Shown here: positions 7,509-13,605 of the stretch, piece by piece
Numbering within the stretch: position 1 is the first letter of the stretch
Layout: each line of letters starts with the position of its first letter
Assembly (NCBI GenBank): GCA_041480845.1
Contig: JBGPAU010000013.1
Span: 1 to 19,903 of the forward strand
DNA: 19,903 nucleotides
Direction: 5' to 3'
Origin: LCIL01 sp041480845
GTDB lineage: Bacteria; Patescibacteriota; Microgenomatia; UBA8517
Notes under the pieces: model-generated
The model's input: only the letters and a program-made list of their open reading frames with translations
Told to the model about the DNA's origin: nothing
The model's database searches: none
Position numbers and translations under genes: made by a program

Positions 7509-7897
7509 GACTAGTATATAGGATATAAGGAAATATAAGAAGTGTTTTGTATTATAAGGTGGTATATTTTCAATTTTCAATATTAAATTAACAATAAATT
7601 TTTAATTGATGAATTTTCAATTACTAAATCTTATAATAACAATAGTTTTTATTTAAATAAATTGTTAGTCGTTTGAGGATAAGTCCTTTGAGATACTGAT
7701 TGAAAATTGGATAATAAATATACACAATCAAGTTAAAATTTCAAGTTTCAAATTTCAAATTTCAAACCTGTAGTAATATAAGTAATTTACAATTATCAAT
7801 TTACAATTTACAATTAAATATAAGATATAATTACTTGCGGGAAAAGTGAGGCTAATACACAAAAAATTAAAAGTTATAAGTTAAAAGTTAAAATTTT
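7509..7897. repeat. AT-rich spacer with heptamer-periodic arrays
   Basis: No gene is visible in these 389 bases. Much of it has a 7-bp period: a degenerate block at about 7567-7626, TTTCAAA-type units at 7736-7767, TTTACAA-type units at 7785-7818, and four TTAAAAG-type units at 7867-7894 that end three bases before the next start codon. A TATAAT at 7826-7831 could start transcription of the glycosyltransferase gene with a leader of about 60 bases; no matching -35 is seen. Related 7-bp arrays occur inside two genes of this window. Confidence 0.6.
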
Positions 7898-8677
7898 ATG
7901 AAAAAGAACATCAAAAATATACAAAAAAAAGGTCGGCAAATCGGCCAAATCTTGGGAATTAACGTTAATAGCACTTCGACATCTTTAGTGCTAGCGAGAG
8001 TGGAGAAATTTATATCCGATAGTTCTAAATTTTATATACTTACACCCAACCCTGAGATCATTTTAATGGCTCAGAAGAATAAAAGACTGAAAGATGCCAT
8101 GAATGCAGCAGAGTTGGCAATACCTGATGGGGTTGGACTAAAACTCGCCATCCCGGACTTACCGATTATCAAAGGCAGGGAACTTTTTTCAGGACTTATC
8201 GCCCTTGCCGTTAAGAAAAATTGGAAAGTGTTTTTATTGGGGGGTTTGGATAGCGAAGCGGAACTTGTGTCAAAAAGATTTAAGATTCAAGATTCAAGAT
8301 TTAAGATCCAGACATTTAGGGGGCCAAGACTTGATAATAATGCAGAACCAATTTCTGAAGCCGATAGGAAATTGCAAAAAGAGGCAATCGACAGGATTAA
8401 TAAATTTGCTCCGGAGCTTTTATTCGTGGCTTTCGGCAATCCCAGGCAGGAAATTTGGGTTCACGAAAATTATTCAAAACTGAATATCGGTGGGGCAATG
8501 GCCGTGGGAGGGGCTTTCCGCTACCTAGCGGGCCAAGCCAGCCTTCCTCCCAGATGGATGTCTGGAATTGGTCTTGAGTGGCTCTGGAGACTTATTACTG
8601 AGCCACGGCGTGTTGGCCGGATCTTTAGGGCAGTCATCGTTTTTCCCCTGAAAGTCTTTCTTTCGAAGTTTAATTAG
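7898..8677 (+). CDS. WecG/TagA/CpsF-family glycosyltransferase
   Basis: Family GT26 enzymes move an N-acetylmannosamine-type sugar from UDP onto a lipid-linked acceptor at the inner membrane. The conserved blocks are present: FYILTPNPEIILMAQKN (residues 45-61), AIPDGVGL (74-81) with the family Asp, VFLLGG (111-116), LFVAFGNPRQEIW, and the C-terminal VGGAFRYLAG plus GLEWLWRLITEPRR. Length of 259 aa is usual. Residues 128-141 (FKIQDSR FKIQTFR) come from a 7-bp repeat array and look like a tolerated insertion in a surface loop. Context (UppS and prenyl synthase 4-5 kb away) fits an undecaprenyl-linked envelope glycan; the exact sugar is unknown. Confidence 0.9.
   Translation: MKKNIKNIQKKGRQIGQILGINVNSTSTSLVLARVEKFISDSSKFYILTPNPEIILMAQKNKRLKDAMNAAELAIPDGVGLKLAIPDLPIIKGRELFSGLIALAVKKNWKVFLLGGLDSEAELVSKRFKIQDSRFKIQTFRGPRLDNNAEPISEADRKLQKEAIDRINKFAPELLFVAFGNPRQEIWVHENYSKLNIGGAMAVGGAFRYLAGQASLPPRWMSGIGLEWLWRLITEPRRVGRIFRAVIVFPLKVFLSKFN
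8275..8309 (+). repeat. Five 7-bp repeats inside the glycosyltransferase gene
   Basis: Units AAGATTT, AAGATTC, AAGATTC, AAGATTT, AAGATCC run without gaps. Because 7 is not a multiple of 3, three units give a seven-residue protein repeat, seen as FKIQDSR then FKIQTFR. The reading frame is kept. Confidence 0.85.
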
Positions 8678-8718
8678 TTTAATTGAAGAATATATATTGC
8701 TTGTTTAAGCATATAGTT

Positions 8719-8750
8719 TAATATTTCTTTGCTCGCACAAAGAAGTATTA
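8719..8750. repeat. Hairpin with 13-bp stem and CTCGCA loop
   Basis: TAATATTTCTTTG (8719-8731) pairs with CAAAGAAGTATTA (8738-8750) with one G-T pair. Its stem and loop resemble the hairpins at 9064-9120 read on the other strand. It lies 42 bases after the glycosyltransferase stop and may end its transcript, but there is no T-run. Confidence 0.55.
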
Positions 8751-8763
8751 GAAAGAAAGTGCG

Positions 8764-8900
8764 CCACGTGGCCTTTTAGCCAGTCATTCCGTTCGCTCAT
8801 GCTATACAAAAAAACTTCTTCGCGGCAAGCGCTCGTCAGACACTTTTTGTTTTTGAAACGTATTCGCTCTCTTCACTTTAGGCTAAAAGAGCCAGAGTGG
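8764..8900. other. Long-range stem enclosing about 100 bases
   Basis: CCAC (8764-8767) and GGCCTTTTAGCC (8770-8781) are complementary to GGCTAAAAGAGCC (8881-8893) and GTGG (8897-8900), with small bulges. The enclosed 99 bases repeat the motif TTCGCTC/GCGCTC three times and have no convincing ORF. This is either a second structured RNA or part of one larger element with 8911-9056. Confidence 0.4.
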
Positions 8901-8910
8901 ATGTGTTTTG

Positions 8911-9056
8911 GGGCCCACTTAATTTTTAGAATTGGGTTTTTGTGAGTGAATACCGAATAGTTTGGGAGTGTTTGACGAGGGTTTAACCCGAAGGAGTTGC
9001 CCAAACAAAGCCATGAACGAGCAAAAACCGCTACCTAAAAATTATCGTGGGTGCCC
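8911..9056. ncRNA. Candidate structured RNA, strand unresolved
   Basis: Four nested helices can form a rod. P1: 8911-8929 with 9035-9056 (GGG/CCC, CCCAC/GTGGG, then a perfect 10-bp TAATTTTTAG/CTAAAAATTA). P2: GGTTTTTG (8935-8942) with CAAAAACC (9022-9029). P3: GTTTGGG (8960-8966) with CCCAAAC (9000-9006). P4: GGGT/ACCC (8979-8989). Such consistent nesting over 146 bases in a gene-free stretch is unlikely by chance. The rod shape with internal loops recalls 6S RNA, but I see no diagnostic sequence of 6S, tmRNA, RNase P or a known riboswitch. No clear promoter was found on either strand. Confidence 0.5.
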
Positions 9057-9063
9057 TTCTATT

Positions 9064-9120
9064 GTTAACTTCTTGGGCGAGCAAGAAGTTAACATTGTTG
9101 TTTCTTGGAGAAGCAAGAAA
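9064..9120. repeat. Twin TTCTTG hairpins
   Basis: Hairpin one is a perfect 12-bp stem, GTTAACTTCTTG (9064-9075) with CAAGAAGTTAAC (9082-9093), loop GGCGAG. Hairpin two is TTTCTTG (9101-9107) with CAAGAAA (9114-9120), loop GAGAAG. They follow the sigma-factor stop on the minus strand and may end its transcript. They share stem sequence with each other and with 8719-8750. Confidence 0.6.
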
Positions 9121-9123
9121 TTA

Positions 9124-9642
9124 TTAACCAATCTTACTCCAGACTTTGGCAAACTCGTGTTTGGCGCGGTAAAGCTGTCCTTCAACTGCACGTTCGGAGA
9201 CACCCATCATCTTTGAAATTTCGTCGTAAGACATATCTTTCCAGTACCTGAACCAAAGAAGCCTTCTTTTTTCATAGGGGAGCAAATTTAAACAATCATT
9301 TACAGACTTCCTTAATTCCTTAAGGGCCAGGCTTTCCTCGGGGGAGAGAGATTTTTCATCCTTCTGTGTAATCGCGTCAATTAACGGCACAATTATCATG
9401 GATCTGGAATTTACCTGATCATGGTAATAATCTGCAATTTTATTCAGGGCGATTCTGCAAAGCCAGGTAAAATAGCTGCTTTTATGCCTGAAAGTTTGCA
9501 AACCCCGCCAAGCTGCTACAAAAGTTTCTTCGACAATTTCATCAACTTCATCTTTGTTTGCGCCAATCCTTTTCATCACGAATTTAGTCAGGGGAAGAGC
9601 CAGCTTTTTGTAAAAGTCAGTAAACCATGGGTTTTTTGGCAT
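9124..9642 (-). CDS. ECF-type RNA polymerase sigma factor (RpoE-like)
   Basis: Group 4 (ECF) sigma factor that would direct RNA polymerase to a special promoter set. Region 2 covers residues about 10-75, with DEVDEIVEETFVAAWRGL and FTWLCRIALNKIADYYH. Region 4 covers about 112-170, with LLPYEKRRLLWFRYWKDMSYDEISKMMGVSERAVEGQLYRAK, including the helix-turn-helix. Region 3 is absent, as in all ECF factors; 172 aa is usual. No anti-sigma factor is adjacent. The divergent neighbour is a 72-aa orphan, 21 bases away. The -10 lies about 11 bases before ATG, with no Shine-Dalgarno. Confidence 0.92.
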   Translation of the reverse strand: MPKNPWFTDFYKKLALPLTKFVMKRIGANKDEVDEIVEETFVAAWRGLQTFRHKSSYFTWLCRIALNKIADYYHDQVNSRSMIIVPLIDAITQKDEKSLSPEESLALKELRKSVNDCLNLLPYEKRRLLWFRYWKDMSYDEISKMMGVSERAVEGQLYRAKHEFAKVWSKIG

Positions 9643-9651
9643 GGTGAAGAC

Positions 9652-9659
9652 TAATTATA
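9652..9659. promoter_or_regulatory. Shared -10 region, sigma factor / 72-aa orphan
   Basis: On the minus strand TATAAT (9654-9659) lies 11 bases before the sigma-factor ATG (9642). On the plus strand TAATTA (9652-9657) lies 6 bases before the ATG at 9664, a weaker match. The 21-base gap leaves no room for ribosome binding sites in either direction. Confidence 0.4.
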
Positions 9660-9663
9660 TATC

Positions 9664-9882
9664 ATGGCAGTTGAAGCACCAAGATATATAAATTATGCTT
9701 TTGCCCGTCAGGAGAAAAGTGCCGAGGTGGAAAAAACCCGGAGCCAAAGAATGGGATTTATGGAATACGGACCGATTGCGGGGAAGCCCGGAAGCTCTGA
9801 AATAAATTGGGTTCCCGTTGATTGGATAGCCTGGAAACTTCTTGTTGAAGTACTAGGAATTCCTCCCGAAAAGTTAAAATAG
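9664..9882 (+). CDS. Hypothetical protein, 72 aa
   Basis: Not recognised. It is soluble, with no membrane segment. The N-terminal part contains a charged helix (FARQEKSAEVEKTRSQRMG) and the C-terminal part a Trp-rich stretch (INWVPVDWIAWKLLVEVLGIPPEKLK) that looks like a small interaction domain. It starts 21 bases from the divergent ECF sigma factor and ends 27 bases before the isopentenyl phosphate kinase. Codon use and the tight setting suggest a real gene. A regulator of the sigma factor is possible from position alone. Confidence 0.65.
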   Translation: MAVEAPRYINYAFARQEKSAEVEKTRSQRMGFMEYGPIAGKPGSSEINWVPVDWIAWKLLVEVLGIPPEKLK

Positions 9883-9893
9883 ATCAGATTTGG

Positions 9894-9902
9894 TGGTAAA
9901 AT
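9894..9902 (+). promoter_or_regulatory. Extended -10 before isopentenyl phosphate kinase
   Basis: TGGTAAAAT (TGn plus TAAAAT) ends 7 bases before the ATG at 9910. No Shine-Dalgarno is present in the 27-base gap, so the gene is probably read from a leaderless mRNA. Confidence 0.5.
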
Positions 9903-9909
9903 ACCTCGT

Positions 9910-10704
9910 ATGAAGAATTTGATTCTAATTAAGCTTGGCGGGAGCGTGACAACAAATAAAAAAAGAGAATTTAGCGTGCGTGAGTCCAATATTTTGCGGT
10001 TGGGGAAAGAGATTAAAAGCGGCTTAAAATCCCGTAAATGCAAAGTAATTATCGGACACGGTGCCGGCAGTTTTGCCCATGTACCTGCACACAAATACAA
10101 AACTAACGAAGGCCTGATAGGGAAGAATAGTCTTTATGGAATGGCGGTTACGGAAGATGCCGCAAGGAAATTAAACTCTATTGTTATTAAAAACTTCCTG
10201 TCTTTGGGCCTTCCGGTGTTTTCTTTTTCCCCGGCAAGTTTTCTGATTTCTGATGCAAAGGTTTATAGTAAATCATATTTAGATCCTGTTAAAAAGGCAT
10301 TACAAATTGGAATTATACCGGTCGTTTATGGGGATGTTATCTTGGACAAGAAAGTCGGCTGCACAATTTTTTCTACAGAGAAAATTCTTTCCATTTTGGC
10401 TCGGGAACTAATGGGAGAATATAAAATCAGAATTATTTACGCGACCGATACTGATGGGGTCTATGATGAAAAAGGTAAAACTATAGAAAAGATCACTCCG
10501 GCGAATTTTGACGGGATTAGAAAGTCGATTCTTGGTGCTGGAGGGACAGATGTCACCGGAGGAATGCTGCATAAAGTTGAAGAAAGTTTGGTTTTGGCCA
10601 AAAAATTTGGGATCAAAACTACGATAGTCAATGGGAGTGAAAAAGGGGAGTTGACAGGGGCAATATTGGGGAAAAAGGCAAACTCTACCGTGATTAGTGG
10701 CTAA
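9910..10704 (+). CDS. Isopentenyl phosphate kinase
   Basis: Phosphorylates isopentenyl phosphate to isopentenyl diphosphate with ATP, the last step of the alternative (archaeal-type) mevalonate route. The amino-acid-kinase fold is clear: KLGGSVTT (residues 8-15), GHGAGSFAHVPAHKY (49-63) with the diagnostic substrate His57, VVYGDVILD (138-146), ATDTDGVYD (178-186) and GGTDVTGGMLHKVEE (211-225). The His in GSFAH separates IPK from acetylglutamate, UMP and aspartate kinases. Length of 264 aa is normal. Two prenyl-chain enzymes lie within 2.5 kb. It converges with a 51-aa gene, overlapping it by 4 bases. Confidence 0.9.
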   Translation: MKNLILIKLGGSVTTNKKREFSVRESNILRLGKEIKSGLKSRKCKVIIGHGAGSFAHVPAHKYKTNEGLIGKNSLYGMAVTEDAARKLNSIVIKNFLSLGLPVFSFSPASFLISDAKVYSKSYLDPVKKALQIGIIPVVYGDVILDKKVGCTIFSTEKILSILARELMGEYKIRIIYATDTDGVYDEKGKTIEKITPANFDGIRKSILGAGGTDVTGGMLHKVEESLVLAKKFGIKTTIVNGSEKGELTGAILGKKANSTVISG

Positions 10705-10856
10705 TCGTTTTCCGGACTTTGAAGATTTCCCTCGGCGATTGCTATTTTTTCACCGTCGGTAAGCCAGGGATCATAAACGTCTGACAAATGAATATTTCCT
10801 TCTTCGACTAATCTTTTAATTTCTTCTTCACTAAGTTTCGGGTCTGGTCTTTCCAT
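10701..10856 (-). CDS. Small acidic protein, 51 aa
   Basis: Begins MERPDPKLSEEEIKRLVEEG. The start at 10856 is preferred to an upstream in-frame one because an extended -10 (TGGTATAAT) ends 6 bases before it and the upstream extension lies antisense to the next gene. The first half is a probable charged helix and the second half contains SDVYDPWLTDGEKIAIAEG. No family recognised. Its stop overlaps the end of the kinase gene. Confidence 0.6.
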   Translation of the reverse strand: MERPDPKLSEEEIKRLVEEGNIHLSDVYDPWLTDGEKIAIAEGNLQSPEND

Positions 10857-10862
10857 GCACGC

Positions 10863-10871
10863 ATTATACCA
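10863..10871 (-). promoter_or_regulatory. Extended -10 for the 51-aa gene
   Basis: The minus strand reads TGGTATAAT, with only 6 bases to the ATG at 10856. This gives a leaderless mRNA. Confidence 0.55.
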
Positions 10872-10900
10872 TATGATACAGGCGAAGCTTGAAACACTTT

Positions 10901-10922
10901 GTGTTATAATAACACCTATAAT
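10901..10922 (+). promoter_or_regulatory. Palindromic -10 region of the 108-aa gene
   Basis: GTGTTATAATAACAC (10901-10915) is a perfect 15-base palindrome with a TATAAT (10905-10910) at its centre; a second TATAAT (10917-10922) abuts the ATG at 10923. The first box fits a start 12 bases before ATG. The palindrome could be a repressor operator over the -10, or a by-product of a symmetric TATAAT. Confidence 0.4.
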
Positions 10923-11249
10923 ATGGCAGAAAGAATTGTTGAAGTTGGGGTTCCCCCTGCAGCCCGGCAGGAAATAACGGGTTATTCCGCAAGTTGCGAC
11001 CCCGTGGCTGAAAGAATTATCCTTTCCGAATCCGGTAAGGTGGCAGACCTTCTGGTTACGGAGGGTTACCTTAAGAGCGGGGACGGTGTGCAAATGCGGT
11101 TTGTCCCTGATCCTAATATAAATTTGGAGTCTCCAACCAGATCTGTTACGATAACCGGGGCCGTTAGGGATGCAGATGGCCGCTTTTTCAAAATGGGCGG
11201 CCCGATTTGCGTGCTCAAAATTGAAACCCCAGTCAATAATAGAAACTAG
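10923..11249 (+). CDS. Hypothetical protein, 108 aa
   Basis: Not recognised. ATG 10923 is chosen because the nearby TATAAT boxes leave no room for the in-frame ATG at 10899. The protein is soluble and beta-rich (RIVEVGVPP, VQMRFVPDPNI, RSVTITGAVRDADGRFFKMGGPICVLKIET), suggesting a small beta-sandwich or barrel. It is divergent from the 51-aa gene and converges with the prenyl synthase gene (9-base gap). Confidence 0.65.
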   Translation: MAERIVEVGVPPAARQEITGYSASCDPVAERIILSESGKVADLLVTEGYLKSGDGVQMRFVPDPNINLESPTRSVTITGAVRDADGRFFKMGGPICVLKIETPVNNRN

Positions 11250-11258
11250 ACAGTTTTT

Positions 11259-12140
11259 TTAATATTTTCTCTCAAGTACGAAGTTGACAAGCTCCTTTAG
11301 CTCGCTTCTGGCAGGTTCTTTCGAGAGAAAACCAAGCTTTTTATCGAATATCTCCAAGGCTTTGGTTTTTGCGTCAAGCGCCAGTTTTCTTGCGTAAGGG
11401 ACCCCTTTTGTATTTGCCAAAGTTAACTTACCCTCCTTTTTGTCTTGTTTTGAATCCAATATATCATCCGCCAATTGAAAACACCGTCCAAGATATAAAC
11501 CAAAGTCTGTAATTTTATCTATTTGGTCAGAAGTTGCGCCGGCGGCGATTGCCCCCAGCCTCATAGGCCCGGCGATTGAGTAATATGCACTTTTACTGTC
11601 AGCTATAAAAAAATACTGCCCCTCACTTATCCTTTTAGCCTTTCTATTTGTCCAAATTTGCTCAACTCCTTGTCCAAGAGTGGTCCGCAGCAACATTTTG
11701 TAGAACTCTTCACTTATTTTAGGAGAATTCTGGTCATTTAAAATTTTCCACATGATAATTTGCAGAACATCACCGGCATTAATTGCGAGTTCATTTCCAT
11801 AAATTTTATGCAATGTTAATTTGCCACGTCTTTTTTCGGAATTGTCCTCGATATCATCATGAATTAGGATCCATTCTTCGGATAGCTGCATTGCTGCCGC
11901 GGTTTTGAGTGCCTTTTTTCTTTCGGCTCCCAATGCCTCGGCTATAAGAAGAACCAGCGTGGGGCGTAGGTACTTGCCTTTTCTTTCCGGGTAAACTCTG
12001 TTTATTTTCCAATATAAATCAACTTCCTTTTTGTATTTATTTGGGATCCGGAATTGGGTAGGGTAAACCGGATCTTTTAAATACCTTTCAATTTCCGGCC
12101 AGACAAGTTTCTTGGTCTTTCCCAGGGTATCTTTTACCAC
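11259..12140 (-). CDS. Polyprenyl (farnesyl/geranylgeranyl-type) diphosphate synthase
   Basis: Head-to-tail (trans) prenyltransferase that extends DMAPP with IPP. The first Asp-rich motif DDIED is at residues 95-99 and the second, DDILD, at 225-229; the pyrophosphate-binding KYLRPTLVLL is at 56-65 and KSAYYS at 183-188. The fifth residue before the first motif is Trp (W90), with I91 next; bulky residues there usually limit the chain to about C15-C20, so a short allylic primer for UppS is a fair inference. The start is GTG, with -10 TATAAT ending 6 bases upstream and no Shine-Dalgarno. It is divergent from uppS (47-base gap). Confidence 0.92.
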   Translation of the reverse strand: MVKDTLGKTKKLVWPEIERYLKDPVYPTQFRIPNKYKKEVDLYWKINRVYPERKGKYLRPTLVLLIAEALGAERKKALKTAAAMQLSEEWILIHDDIEDNSEKRRGKLTLHKIYGNELAINAGDVLQIIMWKILNDQNSPKISEEFYKMLLRTTLGQGVEQIWTNRKAKRISEGQYFFIADSKSAYYSIAGPMRLGAIAAGATSDQIDKITDFGLYLGRCFQLADDILDSKQDKKEGKLTLANTKGVPYARKLALDAKTKALEIFDKKLGFLSKEPARSELKELVNFVLERKY

Positions 12141-12146
12141 AGCCGT

Positions 12147-12179
12147 ATTATATATCGCACCGGTGCCTTGTGGTATAAT
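12147..12179. promoter_or_regulatory. Divergent promoters, prenyl synthase / uppS
   Basis: On the minus strand TATAAT (12147-12152) ends 6 bases before GTG 12140. On the plus strand TGGTATAAT (12171-12179, extended -10) ends 8 bases before ATG 12188. Both mRNAs should be leaderless. Two consecutive isoprenoid steps thus share one 47-base control region. Confidence 0.6.
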
Positions 12180-12187
12180 TTCCTGAT

Positions 12188-13492
12188 ATGTCAGAGAAAA
12201 TAACTCTCCCCAAAGGCACAGTAATTCCTAGCCATATAGCCATGATTTTGGATGGAAACAGGCGTTGGGCGCGTGCCCGCGGGCTTAAGCCATGGGAGGG
12301 GCATTATTATGGCTATCAGGCGCTTCTTAAGGTTGCTCACTCTGTACGTCAACTTGGTATTCACACCTTTACCGTTTGGGCGTTTTCGACGGAAAATTGG
12401 GACCGGTCTCAAAAAGAAATCGACGAAATAATGAACCTTTTCAAAAGAGGACTAAAAGAAACAGAAAAGGATTTTCATAAAGAGAAAATTGCTTTGGTGC
12501 ATCTGGGGAGGAAAGACAGACTCCCGGGGGATTTAAGGAAAGAAATTATCAGAATTGAAGCCGAGACCGCAAAGTACTCCTCAAACCACATCTATAATTT
12601 AGCGATTGACTATGGTGGACGCGATGAAATTCTTAGGGCAACCAGAAAAATCGTTGAAAGTGAGATTCTGGAGGATCAGATTGATGAAAAACTGTTTGAA
12701 AGTTATTTGGATACTGCAGGGCAGCCATATCCGGCTCCGGATTTATTTATCCGCACGTCAGGGGAACAAAGGACGTCAGGTCTTCTTCCCTGGCAGATGG
12801 CTTATACCGAGTTCTATTTTGAGCCTGAACACCTTCCGGATTTTACACCGGAAAAACTTAGAGCGGCAATATTAGACTTTAGCCGCCGCAGGCGAAGGTT
12901 TGGCGGAAATGATACGGTTGAGCATTTTGCTTTTGATCCTAAAATCACAGCCAAGCTTGAACTTTCCTGGTGGAGGCTTAAAAACATTCCGGAAGGAGTA
13001 AGAATTAGGGATTATGCGATGAAGCATCTTAGAGAACAATATGGCCTTTCCAAAAAGCTTGCAATTGAAGCTGCCAAATATTTAATTGAAGCTGTTGCCG
13101 AGGAGAAGGATGCCAAATGGGACAAGGCTACCGCTAGGATGAAAAAGTTTTACCAACTTATTAAAAATGAAGTCAAGCTTGCCTTTGAGCCTAAAATAGT
13201 TGCCTCAATGGAGGTGGACTTTGCCCGGAAAATGGAAAATAAAGATAGTGTAGCCGCCTCATCCGAGGCGGAAGGAGTGGCTCGGGAACATCTTGCCGAA
13301 GTTTATAGAATTTCACTTCTTCAGGCGGCCAAGGCGGCTCATCTTAGGGTAATGGCTGCGGTTGAGCGTAACATGGCCTTGGCAGCCCATTCGACGGGCT
13401 CAGGGTCTTCGAGATTTGCGGATGAACACTGGGCTAAAGCCGAGGACTACCTTTCGAAATATTACTCCGCGCTGAAAGAACGCGTAGCGTGA
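12188..13492 (+). CDS. uppS: Undecaprenyl diphosphate synthase with extra C-terminal helical domain
   Basis: The cis-prenyltransferase makes the C55 lipid carrier for cell-wall and glycan synthesis. Signature blocks: HIAMILDGNRRWAR (residues 16-29, catalytic Asp22), TVWAFSTENW (62-71), YNLAIDYGGRDEI (136-148), DLFIRTSGEQRTSG (185-198) and WQMAYTEFYF (202-211). This enzyme is normally about 230-260 aa; here it runs to 434. Residues about 248-434 are an additional, mostly helical, Ala/Lys/Glu-rich region (EAAKYLIEAVAEEKDAKWDK, EHLAEVYRISLLQAAKAAHLR) with no membrane segment that I cannot assign. The frame is continuous, so it is a true fusion or a lineage-specific extension. Confidence 0.93.
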   Translation: MSEKITLPKGTVIPSHIAMILDGNRRWARARGLKPWEGHYYGYQALLKVAHSVRQLGIHTFTVWAFSTENWDRSQKEIDEIMNLFKRGLKETEKDFHKEKIALVHLGRKDRLPGDLRKEIIRIEAETAKYSSNHIYNLAIDYGGRDEILRATRKIVESEILEDQIDEKLFESYLDTAGQPYPAPDLFIRTSGEQRTSGLLPWQMAYTEFYFEPEHLPDFTPEKLRAAILDFSRRRRRFGGNDTVEHFAFDPKITAKLELSWWRLKNIPEGVRIRDYAMKHLREQYGLSKKLAIEAAKYLIEAVAEEKDAKWDKATARMKKFYQLIKNEVKLAFEPKIVASMEVDFARKMENKDSVAASSEAEGVAREHLAEVYRISLLQAAKAAHLRVMAAVERNMALAAHSTGSGSSRFADEHWAKAEDYLSKYYSALKERVA

Positions 13493-13605
13493 GGTAGTTT
13501 TTTCACTCGTTTCAGCTTCTGTAATATTCATTTTTGAGATCAGTGATCCAAAAACAGATACCCTGTAGTCATTTTGTACAAAATCCTTTATTGGTATATT
13601 AGGAT

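Noticed and set aside
7134..7580. Minus-strand ORF of 148 codons opposite mreB
   Set aside because: mreB is unambiguous in the other frame; this is its shadow plus AT-rich spacer.
7736..7894. CRISPR array
   Set aside because: The repeats have a 7-bp step with no unique spacers of constant length and no cas genes nearby.
8911..9056. tmRNA, RNase P RNA or 6S RNA
   Set aside because: No tRNA-like ends or tag ORF for tmRNA, no RNase P core sequences, and the 6S bubble sequence cannot be identified with confidence. Left as an unknown structured RNA.
8962..9216. Plus-strand ORF of 84 codons
   Set aside because: It runs through the candidate RNA helices and hairpins and into the antisense of the sigma factor gene.
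10857..11093. N-terminal extension of the 51-aa minus-strand gene
   Set aside because: The extension is antisense to the 108-aa gene, is Cys/His-rich without a pattern, and a -10 box directly precedes the internal ATG.
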